The translations under genes and the position numbers were made by a program. A stretch of 64,000 nt of DNA from Anisus vortex (taxonomy: Eukaryota; Mollusca; Gastropoda; Planorbidae): contig OX421494.1 of NCBI GenBank assembly GCA_949126835.1, positions 19,641,038-19,705,037 of the forward strand, given 5' to 3'. The notes beneath the pieces are model-generated. The model did no database searches, was not told where the DNA came from, and saw only the letters and a list, made by a program, of their open reading frames with translations. Of this stretch, positions 53,201 through 60,111 are shown in pieces (the stretch's first letter is position 1; each line of letters opens with the position of its first letter).

Positions 53201-56200
53201 ATACTGACAAGATCTATTGAAGTTTGGTTCGACAGGCTACCTGTAGTTAATTTACACAAGCTAGAATCAGTTGTCAAAAATGCAGAAAAAATTATTGGCA
53301 CTAACCTTAAGTCGTTAGAAACATTATACCAAGAGCGCTTAACAGGTAAAATGACTAACATTATGAAGGATAAATCCCACCCCTCGAGACACTATTTTGA
53401 ATTTCTTGCACATGGCCGTCGCCCTCGAGCATTTAGAGGTAGCAGCAGATTTGTTAACAGCTGTTATCCGCAAGCAGTTAAACTGTTCAATAATACAAGA
53501 CAGAAGCGTCTTATAAGATCATAATTGTAATAATTTTCCTTATATTCTGTATATTATCATAATGTACATTGTTATAATAGTTTTTTTTTCCATTAATTTT
53601 CATTGTTGTGTCTTACTAGTATTGTAATGTAATTTTCTTTTTTGTAGATGTCACATTCAACATCACATATTTTCGATGTAAAACGCATTGACTGAATAAA
53701 ATTGAATTGATTGAATTGAAGGCGCGTCTGTAAGATAGGGGATAATTGTAGAAAAGAAAACCTAAGATTAGTGAACAGTCTATGATATATTTGACCTAAT
53801 GTAAAAGAGTTTTATCACGATAGCATTCAGTTTGATAACTTTATTGTGTAACATTTTGTTACGTTCACATTTTGGATAATTGATAATTTTAGTTCTGTGA
53901 TAATTTTACTTCTGAAGTATCATCTTTTTTTGTGTGTGTGTATTTCTGGGTTGAGTGTAGAATGTTTACAAATTCATAAGAACAAGACATTAATTTTTTT
54001 TAACGAATAGACTAGTCTAAAACTAAATACTGGTTTATTGATAACACAACGAGGACTCTTGAAATTCCAAGTGGAATTAAAACCCCACACTAAATAAAGG
54101 CGATCAACTACAAATATGTCAATACAAAAAGAAGTAAAGATAACAAGACCGAGAAGGGAGATAATTTAGATATTACCTTGACAACAACAGTTAATCTATA
54201 AATATAAGTTGTTATTAAAGAAATTGCTTGTACCGAAATAAATGTTAAAGTAGACTCAAAAGTATACAAAAACAATATATTGAAGTGTGCGTAATCCCTA
54301 AATTTGGAAAACCTCTACCCAGTGGGAAGTACTATTCCTGTTCCTTATAAGCAAATACTGTGATATGCTAAACTGTTTGTACAGTGTCAAAGTCAAAGTG
54401 TGTTTAATTTCGACCTTTTAAAAAAAATAAAAATAAATGCGAAACCTTCTTTTAAAGTTCAATGTAAACAATCTCGTTTAAAACACGGGTCACGTGTGTG
54501 TGCCTATTAATTCTTTTGTTATTGAAAATGCACATTGTTTTTATATCGTTTGTGATAAACTTTATGATATTATTTGCTATCCTTTGATGTACTTAAATAG
54601 AACATGTTTGAAGAAAAAAAACACCAACAATAAATAATCAAATGGACCCAGTATCAAAACTTTAGTTAATCAAGCAGTATCAACATGTCAAGTGTTAACG
54701 CTAAGCGGTGGCGTTCAAGTATCAACATTAAAACCCAATAAAGTGTTCAATGTAATCGCTACCAAATGAACTCTCGTTCACGGTTAGCAGACGACAACTT
54801 AGAATCGAAACAAGGTGAACAGTTTGACAAGACTTTTTTTATTGCTTTGAACTGCCGATGTGTGTGTGTGTAGCCTACTTACTTGGGTCTTTTTGTTATG
54901 CAACAATTATTTATTCAATGGCCCTTGGGGAAGGGGTGGAGAGAGAAGGAAGTGGTGTGTGAAAAGGATTACATGTACTACCAAACAGGAGAACTGGTTA
55001 TCGAATGTAAAGCTACTAAAGCCATTAGATAGCAAACTTTCTTTGACAAAGTTCCTCCGGCTATATATATACACACAGTTGTATCTCCCAAAAGACTGCC
55101 GAGAACACACCTAACATAAAATGGGGACTTGGAACAGGCGCCTACTTATTTATGACATTTCCCAAACGGTTAATTTTGTGGAGCGTTTTAATGGAGTCTG
55201 TTTTTTTTTTGTGTGTTTTTTTCATTAAAGTGACAAAAACAGTTGCGGCAATCATTTACATTTTATTGTATGTCCTAGGAAAAACCACTGACGTCGATGA
55301 AGAATAGGCTGCTGTTCCTCGAGGACGGGTCGAAGACAGAGCCTATATATCCTATAAACACGAATTCAAAAGAACCATTGTTTACACCACCACCCCAATA
55401 TCTCAACACACTGCTGTGCCTAGCACTGATACTATACTATGGGGACTTTATAACTGTTCAATGCAGTCTCTCGCCTGACAACAAAGTAATAGGTCACCGG
55501 ACTCAGTGTAAATAAAACAGCAATGAAGAGATTATTTGGGAAAATTGTTTATAATGATTTGTAGGGCTGTATTACTAATACTATTAGGCCTACGAGGAAA
55601 AAAAAAAGAATATCTGCCGATTCTTTTGAAATATAGCATTTTGTCATTTCTCTAACGGTTTTTCATTTTTGGTTCTGTGGACTATTTATAAGGCACATTT
55701 CAGCACATTATCACACAAAACTTTCTATTGTCATAGTCCAACTGTGTAAATGTGTTTTGACACAAGGCATGATTAATGAAGTGTCAACACAGTGAAATAT
55801 TGTATGTTAGCTCACCTGTGACCTGACTGTAATTTCGTGTTATAATAATTAAATCACTCTTTCCCCCCTCCTCTTCCTCCCATTAAGGCCTATAATTTGC
55901 ACATTATACTATTTTATTGTAGGCCTCATGGCCTAATTTATGCAGATATTCATTATAATTTAAATAAAATACAGAATACTTTTAACTTCTATATTGGCCT
56001 ACACATGTAGACATGTGTGATAAGCCGAACCTACTATAGGCTATATAGGATATAGCAAATCTAGCATTATAGGCCTAACTATATAGGTATATAGACCTTA
56101 TTGTGTACATTTATACAATATTTATTCTATAACGAAGTCCCATATTATTAATATTATTCCCTATTATTGCCTATTAAACTAAAGTATCATTACTAGTAGT

Positions 56201-56445
56201 AGTAGGCACTGCGCTGTACCTTAGACCTTAATTAGCCTTGTGGTGACAATTATATAGGCCTACATGTTTAACTCAACAGTTGACTGTCCTACTAGATTTA
56301 TAACAACAATAACAATCTATTTTTAACACGAAACAAATCTGCAACTTACCCCTGACCCTTTTTTCTCTAAGTATCCTTCCATCTCTGGACCAATGTAAAT
56401 GGACGATATTCGAAAATTGGTTGGTGCATTTCCAGTCTCGGCCAT
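32234..56445 (-). CDS. PH-domain adaptor-like protein with tyrosine-rich tail
   Basis: Five minus-strand exons: 56445-56350, 35383-35321, 34181-34065, 33328-33261 and 33044-32234 (stop TAA), joining in frame with GT-AG introns to about 384 residues. Residues about 22-115 form a PH domain: it opens MEGYLEKKGSG in exon 1, continues through YCSIQGTSMYLKK (exon 2) and IDLCDAHQVKK (exon 3), and closes with ECSQWVRALHNAM (exon 4), including the invariant C-terminal Trp. PH domains usually bind membrane phosphoinositides. The remaining 270 residues are Ser/Thr-rich and probably disordered, with tyrosines in acidic or small-residue contexts (TKYESVYATI, PVYYGI, SIYEEVV), as in docking adaptors. No SH2 or SH3 domain is seen, and I cannot name an orthologue. 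An in-frame upstream Met at 56526 could add 27 residues. Intron 1 is about 21 kb and full of transposons. Confidence 0.82.
34238..34422 (+). repeat. SINE, 3' two thirds
   Basis: Contains the body module (CTCTGATGGATACCTCACA, AAAGGTTGCTGGGCATT) and the tail (TTGCTTCACAGGCCCTATGG) of the family; the tRNA head is missing. It lies upstream of exon 3 in the PH gene. Confidence 0.75.
35057..35214. mobile_element. Short hAT-type MITE, CAGTGCCCTCACAT family
   Basis: A 158-bp element, ends CAGTGCCCTCACAT and CTTGTAAAGGCTCTG, flanked by a perfect 8-bp duplication ATGCAGGG (35049-35056, 35215-35222). It serves as the empty-site reference for the nested element at 17349-19713. It is in PH gene intron 2. 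Confidence 0.92.
36740..36911. mobile_element. hAT-type MITE, 172 bp, GC-rich ends
   Basis: Left end CAGTGCCGTTGCTTGGG; right-end reverse complement CAGTGGCGTAGCTAGGGG. Flanks TTCATAGC (36732-36739) and TTCATAAC (36912-36919) match at 7 of 8 positions. The middle is GGGGCCC-rich and itself partly palindromic. Confidence 0.85.
36940..37212 (+). repeat. tRNA-derived SINE, near full length
   Basis: Best complete copy. The tRNA-like head holds an A-box-like TGGTAGCCGTGCGG and a B box GGTTCGAATCC, followed by CTGGTGCAGGCT. Then come the GTCCCTGAGTCTAACCCAGC body, GATGGGTACCTGACCTTAG, AAAGTAAAGGC, and the tail CCAGCCCTATGGATCAG. Such elements are copied by a partner LINE from pol III transcripts. 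Confidence 0.9.
38440..38670 (+). repeat. SINE-like repeat with GCGCGATATAAATGACC tail
   Basis: Ends GCACTGAGCATGCT, then GCGCGATATAAATGACC, then a TTATTA microsatellite, matching 29020-29100 in reverse. The 5' boundary is uncertain. Confidence 0.5.
39991..40606. repeat. 42-bp minisatellite, about 15 copies, with five-unit higher-order period
   Basis: The unit contains TTGAATACCATTATCATTAT, then ACTTGTTGGATCGAGTATAC, then AA. Fifteen units start at 39991 and keep exact 42-bp spacing. Variants recur five units apart: ACTGG in units 4 and 9, AATAACATT in units 6 and 11. Because 42 is a multiple of three, one plus-strand and two minus-strand frames stay open for over 200 codons with a 14-residue period. 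I treat these as by-products of the repeat. Confidence 0.95.
40686..41220 (+). repeat. tRNA-derived SINE split by a MITE
   Basis: The head (GGTTCGAATCCTGGTGAAGG) and body (GATGGGTACCTGACCTTAG, AAAGTAAAGGC) run from 40686 to 40877, and the 3' end resumes at 41202 with CCGAATGGTACTTTAC. The MITE at 40878-41201 interrupts it. Confidence 0.88.
40878..41201. mobile_element. hAT-type MITE, GGCGTATTTAGG family, copy 2, inside a SINE
   Basis: A 324-bp relative of 20304-20640. Left end CAGTGGCGTACTTCCG, right end CCTAAATACGGCCCTG. Flanks CCGAAGGG (40870-40877) and CCGAATGG (41202-41209) match at 7 of 8 positions. Insertion is into the 3' tail of a SINE. Confidence 0.92.
41730..41821 (+). repeat. SINE head, interrupted by LTR retrotransposon
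   Basis: GGGCACGGTTGTCGAACGG leads to the B-box word GAGTTCGAATCC, CTGGTGCAGGC and a poly-T, then CCCGGG where the LTR begins. The remaining SINE resumes at 48971. Confidence 0.9.
41822..42275 (+). repeat. 5' LTR
   Basis: 454 bp with TG...CA termini, equal in length and apparently in sequence to 48517-48970. It contains GAGAAATAAATAAAATTG, a candidate polyadenylation signal. Confidence 0.96.
42280..42297 (+). promoter_or_regulatory. Primer-binding site of the LTR retrotransposon
   Basis: TGGTGGCAGCTAACGGAG lies four bases after the 5' LTR. It begins with TGG, complementary to a tRNA 3' CCA end (…GCTGCCACCA). Which tRNA primes synthesis cannot be decided here. Confidence 0.7.
42298..44377 (+). 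other. Long non-coding leader of the LTR retrotransposon
   Basis: About 2.1 kb of very AT-rich sequence with no ORF resembling a retroelement protein. Near 42605-42735 the words TGTTCAAATCCGATGTGACAC recur two to three times, a short local repeat. A 20-base poly-A lies near 44159. The leader may hold packaging or transcription signals, but none can be shown. Confidence 0.7.
44378..47362 (+). CDS. Chimeric Gag-protease-capsid-integrase fragment polyprotein of LTR retrotransposon
   Basis: 994 codons, uninterrupted. Residues about 40-105 are a Lys/Glu-rich coiled coil. Residues about 120-275 are a Gag capsid-like domain (PFDGKEKIVDFLNLFE). An SR-rich patch follows near 300, then a zinc knuckle C331-x2-C-x4-H-x4-C344. 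An Asn/Phe repeat covers 365-402. An aspartic protease has DTGSS at 470-474 and LIIGNS at 535-540. Residues about 622-690 look like a second capsid domain (WNGTEKLEQYVSKFE, CRHLEGHK) where RT and RNase H normally sit. Residues 705-820 are the integrase zinc domain (H777, H784, C814, C817). Then only the first catalytic-core Asp (D848, IAVDI) remains before the GPY/F-like WRGPFEI. The C-terminus holds two similar copies of a 22-residue motif (about 929-950 and 967-988). Confidence 0.92.
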   Translation: MESKVQLLYDEAELLAKKYGITDKKEYQEFVENKVKQLKKELADKERDERAELRAHEIKQKELDNEIKQKEIEMNKEKELRETQLKETQLKLAHELELAKLQNTKVEQTNNEKSKHGVRFKMPPFDGKEKIVDFLNLFEATCKGYGIPISEYYIHLIPQLKDKGREALSHIDKEITDYAIIKEQLIKFFIHSEDYYRQKFHNFILTDKIEPRAFVSEVKTFLLTWLDLVKIDTKNPNEIIEIMVVDKVLEQASKPLFTHIMERKVKTVESLIDAISNFKDSHPNVELTKQNQTVNTIQHRRRSYSPPRSRHNQFGNRKKFGNQPKSNNYRCIFCNGTNHSSEYCYRNNNARGRNFNPNFNRSNVDHRGFSNQNFSNFDNRNFPNQNFSNFGNRNMPNQNFSNNNVPNQHVGRQDFPNTQNRPQSNFQNGRNRGKLNNSTSQSNNVIFENRGQLILFPAYVEGKTTYCLRDTGSSIICIDESIIPNQKPTNIIRVDTIKLANGSTINCPVTIIDIDCPWLTGKAEAAIMKNCVAPLIIGNSFNVKHDNSFDIFQKWMNEKSNDLNLKPVLLQNEKLVDLPEQEFYPALQTFNFLQTIGKSENNILNETPNIDLSINNEKDNPIPKWNGTEKLEQYVSKFESQCEINNVPKELHAISLCRHLEGHKQIFNIAKNQISDFTKMKSEILSYIDSPHKKETQMKKTENISLINMPFDELTLKQEQKEDPYIIKMVSEIEKGQVKNKNIEIINGILCRKDTKLDVTQIVIPKTLTVKVMQISHNNALSGHLSSKKTVCKLKKNFWWPKMEKDLKTFIKSCDTCLRHNKKDSKHKAPIQMTDTINKPFYKIAVDIKENIHKNMRKLEVGNKVLVYLPIGSGNTMEWRGPFEIILKLSDVFYKVNINNKEKIVHLNNLKTYEENKVIENKSEDNKNKSEHAKMTLNKCCAILRNYNRQNKSKIIEMENKPDNDISKSEHRKITLRKCCEILRNFSRELGYNQ
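47363..48516 (+). other. 3' non-coding region of the LTR retrotransposon
   Basis: 1.15 kb of AT-rich sequence between the ORF stop and the 3' LTR. TGCCTATGTAAG and GGCCTCTGAACAGT each occur twice. A G-rich tract just before 48517 (GGTTGGGGGGTA) could act as the polypurine tract, although it has some pyrimidines. Confidence 0.65.
48517..48970 (+). repeat. 3' LTR
   Basis: 454 bp, reads as identical to the 5' LTR, and is followed by the target duplication CCGGG at 48971-48975. Confidence 0.96.
48971..49112 (+). repeat. SINE body and tail, continuation of 41730-41821
   Basis: Resumes with CCGGGACATGAGTCTACTC, then GGATGGGTACCTGAGAC, GAAACTGGTGAACGCTGC and TTGGTCCGAATGGTAC, in normal SINE order. 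Confidence 0.9.
51226..51810. mobile_element. hAT-type MITE, 585 bp
   Basis: Left end CAGTGCTTCTCAAAGTGG; right-end reverse complement CAGTGATTCTTAAACTTC. Perfect 8-bp target duplication CTCTAAGT (51218-51225, 51811-51818). Inner words GGTCCGCGAGCC and GCCGGTTCGTGACAC extend the terminal repeat. Short internal ORFs do not resemble a transposase. Confidence 0.93.
52215..52350 (-). repeat. Dispersed retroelement-derived repeat
   Basis: CTCATCCGTGGTCC is followed by TGTTAAGTTACTGG and TTTCCTGGTTTGTTCAGGCA. Similar copies are at 16035-16120 and about 35610-35745, with opposite-strand pieces near 49390. The minus-strand translation contains WNGLPEQTRKTSNLTSFKT, which resembles the C-terminal tail of non-LTR reverse transcriptases. 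Confidence 0.6.
53033..53524 (+). pseudogene. Non-LTR retrotransposon reverse transcriptase C-terminal fragment
   Basis: A 163-codon open stretch begins FKFLGTVLSNELTWD, continues RMYFLRKLKSCGV and NFYRAIIESILTRSIEVWF, and ends GRRPRAFRGSSRFVNSCYP and LFNNTRQ. This is the usual carboxyl end of CR1/L2-like elements. The palm domain is missing, so this is a 5'-truncated copy. A 3' end with short TTGAATTGA repeats follows at about 53690-53720. Confidence 0.88.
53686..53720 (+). repeat. Short-repeat 3' end of the non-LTR element
   Basis: GACTGAATAAAATTGAATTG and further TTGAATTGA-type repeats follow the RT fragment, as expected for CR1/L2-type 3' ends. Confidence 0.6.
53721..56349. other. 5' part of PH gene intron 1
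   Basis: AT-rich intron with TG microsatellites and many TAGGCCTA words near 55585-56270. No exon or mobile element recognised. Confidence 0.5.
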
Positions 56446-57565
56446 TCTAAGCTTGTTTGGCTGGACGTCGCGTTGACTGCTACTGTAGACTAACTTAGTG
56501 AAGCGTGAAGCAGACTTATAAAACACACGATAACGACTAGATTATATTGTTTTCACTTCTTTCACCCGAGCTCGCCTTGTCCTGTTGACTGCTGCGTGCT
56601 GTTTACGAAAACGTGCCTTAGAACTGAGGCTAAATAAAGAAACCCAACACAAAACATAGCCTATTATAAGTCTTGTGTGTTTTTCCTGGCATGTAGAATA
56701 TTACTTCCTTGATCGAAGCCCACCTCGCTAAAAGCGTAAGTGTCCCAGTCGGGATCTGTCGTCAGAGCACAAGAAGGTAGCATAATAATCATTTCCACGT
56801 TAAAGGGAGCTCATAAGTATACAAGAAAATGGATACCAAACATAGTTTGCTCCCTTGATTGGTGTACAACATTATATATAAATTTACTAAATTAACGGCC
56901 AAATACAATGAATGGCAATTTTACACCAAATACAACCTTTAACATATTTTGTAGTTTGTAGGCTGCTACTTGTCCTTCTGTATTCTTTGAACTAATTATA
57001 AAGGGCGATACAGTGATGGAACCATGAATTCGGATCGGTGGGGATCAAATTTTAGACAGGCCAAAATCGCCAATATAAATCACCTGTAGGCCTATATGTA
57101 ACGTTACACTATATATTAAGCAAAAACAAACCATAAAAAACAACAACATCTAAATGAGAAAACATTAACTGTAAAAAAAAAACTACAACAGTAGCCTAAG
57201 CCTAATTCAAAACCTAGGACATCTGCATTAGTCAATAAATCTACTAAAACAATATAAAATAACTATATAGGCCTACTGTGTGTTTTTTTGTTATTGTTTG
57301 TTGTAATTTAACTAAACTTTATTCACCCGTTGACACACTGATAAAATATCGGGCCAATTATTTACATTTTTTTTCTCTATTATCAAAGTCACCGCAAACT
57401 GTGTAAACTCTTTTTAAAGGGTCATTGCTAAACGACTGCTCATCATCTGTGATCTGTATCTCCGCAAAGTGTCCCCCCCCCCCCCCACCCCTGCCGGATT
57501 TTGCGAAAAATATAACATTTTTTCGAAAAATACTATTACAAAAATTTTCAATCTTCTAACAATGT

Positions 57566-57981
57566 ACTTACTTACTTACCTAGGCCTACTCACTAGGCCT
57601 ACTTACTTACCTAGGCCTACTCACTAGGCCTACTTACTTACCTAGGCCTACTCACTAGGCCTACTTACTTACCTAGGCCTACTCACTAGGCCTACTTACT
57701 TACCTAGGCCTACTCACTAGGCCTACTTACTTACCTAGGCCTACTCACTAGGCCTACTTACTTACCTAGGCCTACTCACTAGGCCTACTTACTTACCTAG
57801 GCCTACTCACTAGGCCTACTTACTTACCTAGGCCTACTCACTAGGCCTACTTACTTACCTAGGCCTACTCACTAGGCCTACGTACTTACTTACCTAGGCC
57901 TACTCACTAGGCCTACTTACTTACCTAGGCCTACTCACTAGGCCTACTTACTTACCTAGGCCTACTCACCAGGCCTACTAG
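57566..57981 (+). repeat. 31-bp minisatellite, about 13 copies
   Basis: The unit is CTTACTTACCTAGGCCTACT followed by CACTAGGCCTA, so it holds two copies of AGGCCTA, one inside CCTAGG. Nearly all units are identical. One junction near 57880 has an extra ACTTA-type insertion, and the last unit has CACCAGG. High identity suggests recent expansion. Confidence 0.95.
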
Positions 57982-58133
57982 GATATATCTTGACATAATT
58001 TATTTATTTTACTATTTAAATTCGTGGAATGCTATTCTATACAAAAAAATGTCATTGTACTAAGTTTAAGTTCAAACAATTACAAAATATTTCTCCCTCC
58101 CAAACCACTTTCCCATGTCGTGCATAAGACGTA

Positions 58134-58136
<3 letters not shown>

Positions 58137-58208
<72 letters not shown>
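58137..58208 (+). repeat. CT dinucleotide microsatellite
   Basis: An almost uninterrupted (CT)n run of about 70 bases. Confidence 0.97.
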
Positions 58209-58211
<3 letters not shown>

Positions 58212-58831
58212 GGTTAAATTAAAAAAAAATTCTTATACCTAATAGTACTTTATGAAGCCGTATTAAATTTGGGTTAAAAACACTGTAACAATAACATAAA
58301 AATGAAAATATGTAAGCCAAGCGGTCAATATTTAAATTAGATTTCGAAATTTGCATAGTTGTTCATACGTGTCTAAATATAGACTTCTATCTGTTTTTAA
58401 GAGCTATGCCTATCCTACATCACTTCCCAAATGTAAAATTTGTATTTGAAAACCTTGATTTATTGAAAATGCACTGTAGGCCTAAATTGTTTTTCGATTA
58501 AGCTTTTAAGGTGTATTGTGTATTTTAAGGTCACTGTGTGTAAAGATATCCTAATTGTGCAAGCTCGTCGTGTAGGCCTAACGGTTGCAAACACATATCA
58601 AGTTGCTGAAAGAAAAATGCTCTTACTTTTGATAGGATCACTTGGTGTAAAATAAGTAGGGCCTATAAAATTGAGATACTTTTCTAGCTGTAGGCCTATG
58701 TAGCTGCACTGGTTAAACTGTAATTTTATATAACTTTTATTTCATAAATTTAACATTGCCATTGCCCTTATTGTGAATAAAAATCTAAAGATTATAAATA
58801 TTTCTATCAAATAGTATTTTAGATTAGGCCA

Positions 58832-59230
58832 CACCAGGCGCATGATTGATGGCCGAAAACCGAAGGATATTCTGTACGGAGATATGGCCGCAGGATCTCG
58901 AGCCACAGGTCTACAATATAAAGATGTGTGCAAGCGTGATCTCAGGGAAACGGACAGACGAGGATTCGTGGGAGGAGGTTTCAGTTTGACCGAGAAGTCT
59001 GGCGATAGGCCGTCTACAATGGGATAACCTCCCTAGAAGCAAAAAGGGCCCGGGCTGACATTGACAGAAGGCAGAAAAGGAAGGCAAAAGCATTCTCCAC
59101 ACATCCGCCCTCGATGTTCAAATGGGAGGGATGCTCAAAGGACTGCCATTCGAGGATCGGGCTCCTCAGCCACAGCAAGCGCTGCTCCTTACTAAAGGGC
59201 GTATCCATTAAAAATTGTCTTGCGAGATAG
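58832..59230 (+). pseudogene. Decayed non-LTR retrotransposon C-terminus
   Basis: One frame reads MIDGRKPKDILYGDM and YKDVCKRDLRE; after a frameshift another reads DCHSRIGLLSHSKRC. This pair, a DGR.PKD.LYG...YKD.CKRDL stretch and a CHSRIGL.SH..RC zinc finger, is typical of the C-terminus of endonuclease-reverse transcriptase LINE proteins. Stops and frameshifts show it is dead. Confidence 0.8.
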
Positions 59231-59438
59231 ATAGGAGCCATATATAGCTTATGCACGTCGTCGTGTTGGAGACTTTTTGATATCCTTTCATATATAAAAT
59301 TATTAAACAAAGCATTCAAATAAAATTTGTTACACCTAGTAGCCTGTTAAACTTAATACCTATGTGTGCTGCGCTTATATTATTATTTGGCTATTCTCAT
59401 TGACTTTTCTGATTGCAAACTATTTTCTTTCTCCTGCC

Positions 59439-59649
59439 CAGTGGCGTATTTAGGCATGTTCTACGTGTTCCTCTGGAACAGGGGCCCCTACACAAAAGGG
59501 GCCCCCACCCATCACGAAAGGCTTATCATTCAGCATCAGCAACACTGAACACAGGCTAACACAGCGATTTTAGAAGCCAAGGGCGAGGCCACAAGGGGCC
59601 CCCACATAAATTTAGGAACAGGGCCCCCACAATCCTAAATACGGCCCTG
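59439..59649. mobile_element. hAT-type MITE, GGCGTATTTAGG family, short copy 3
   Basis: A 211-bp relative of 20304-20640 with an internal deletion. Ends CAGTGGCGTATTTAGG and CCTAAATACGGCCCTG. The flanks share only CCTGCC (six bases). Confidence 0.85.
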
Positions 59650-60111
59650 CCTGCCATAGTTGAGTCTGAGTAACTCATCCAGACAAATTTAGTGCACCAA
59701 ATAAGATAATGAATTCAGCGTCCCATTATTTTGAAATGTTTAAAAAAAAATTATCGTAAATAGTAGATTAAACAGTAGTAGGCTAACAGGCCTACACTTA
59801 GTATTAGGCTGGCTATTGCATGCTGGCTACTATACTAATCACTATAATCTCACAGGTGCTTTTGGGAGATTTTTCTGTGGTACATAGCGGAATACATTTC
59901 TAATATCGGACATAGAAAATAATAAAATGTTGTAATTAAATAAATTATGTTGGATTTGTCCAAATCCCTCTCCCTGTAGGCCTATAGATCTAGATCTATA
60001 GCCTACCAAACGAAGCAACAGAATATAAATAATTAATTTATATAGATCAGTGTCTATATTAAACAATATTTTTTAGTTGGCATCTCCTAAAAAAAAAAAA
60101 AAAAAAGAAAC

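Larger units (their letters stand above)
56446..60111. other. Divergent intergenic region between PH gene and ATAD1
   Basis: 3.7 kb separates the two start codons. It holds a 31-bp minisatellite (57566-57981), a CT microsatellite (58137-58208), a decayed LINE fragment (58832-59230) and a MITE (59439-59649). No core promoter can be named; the PH gene's 5' UTR lies at the low end and ATAD1's at the high end. Confidence 0.5.

Noticed and set aside
57566..57981. CRISPR-like array
   Set aside because: Units are contiguous with no unique spacers and the genome is eukaryotic; it is a minisatellite.
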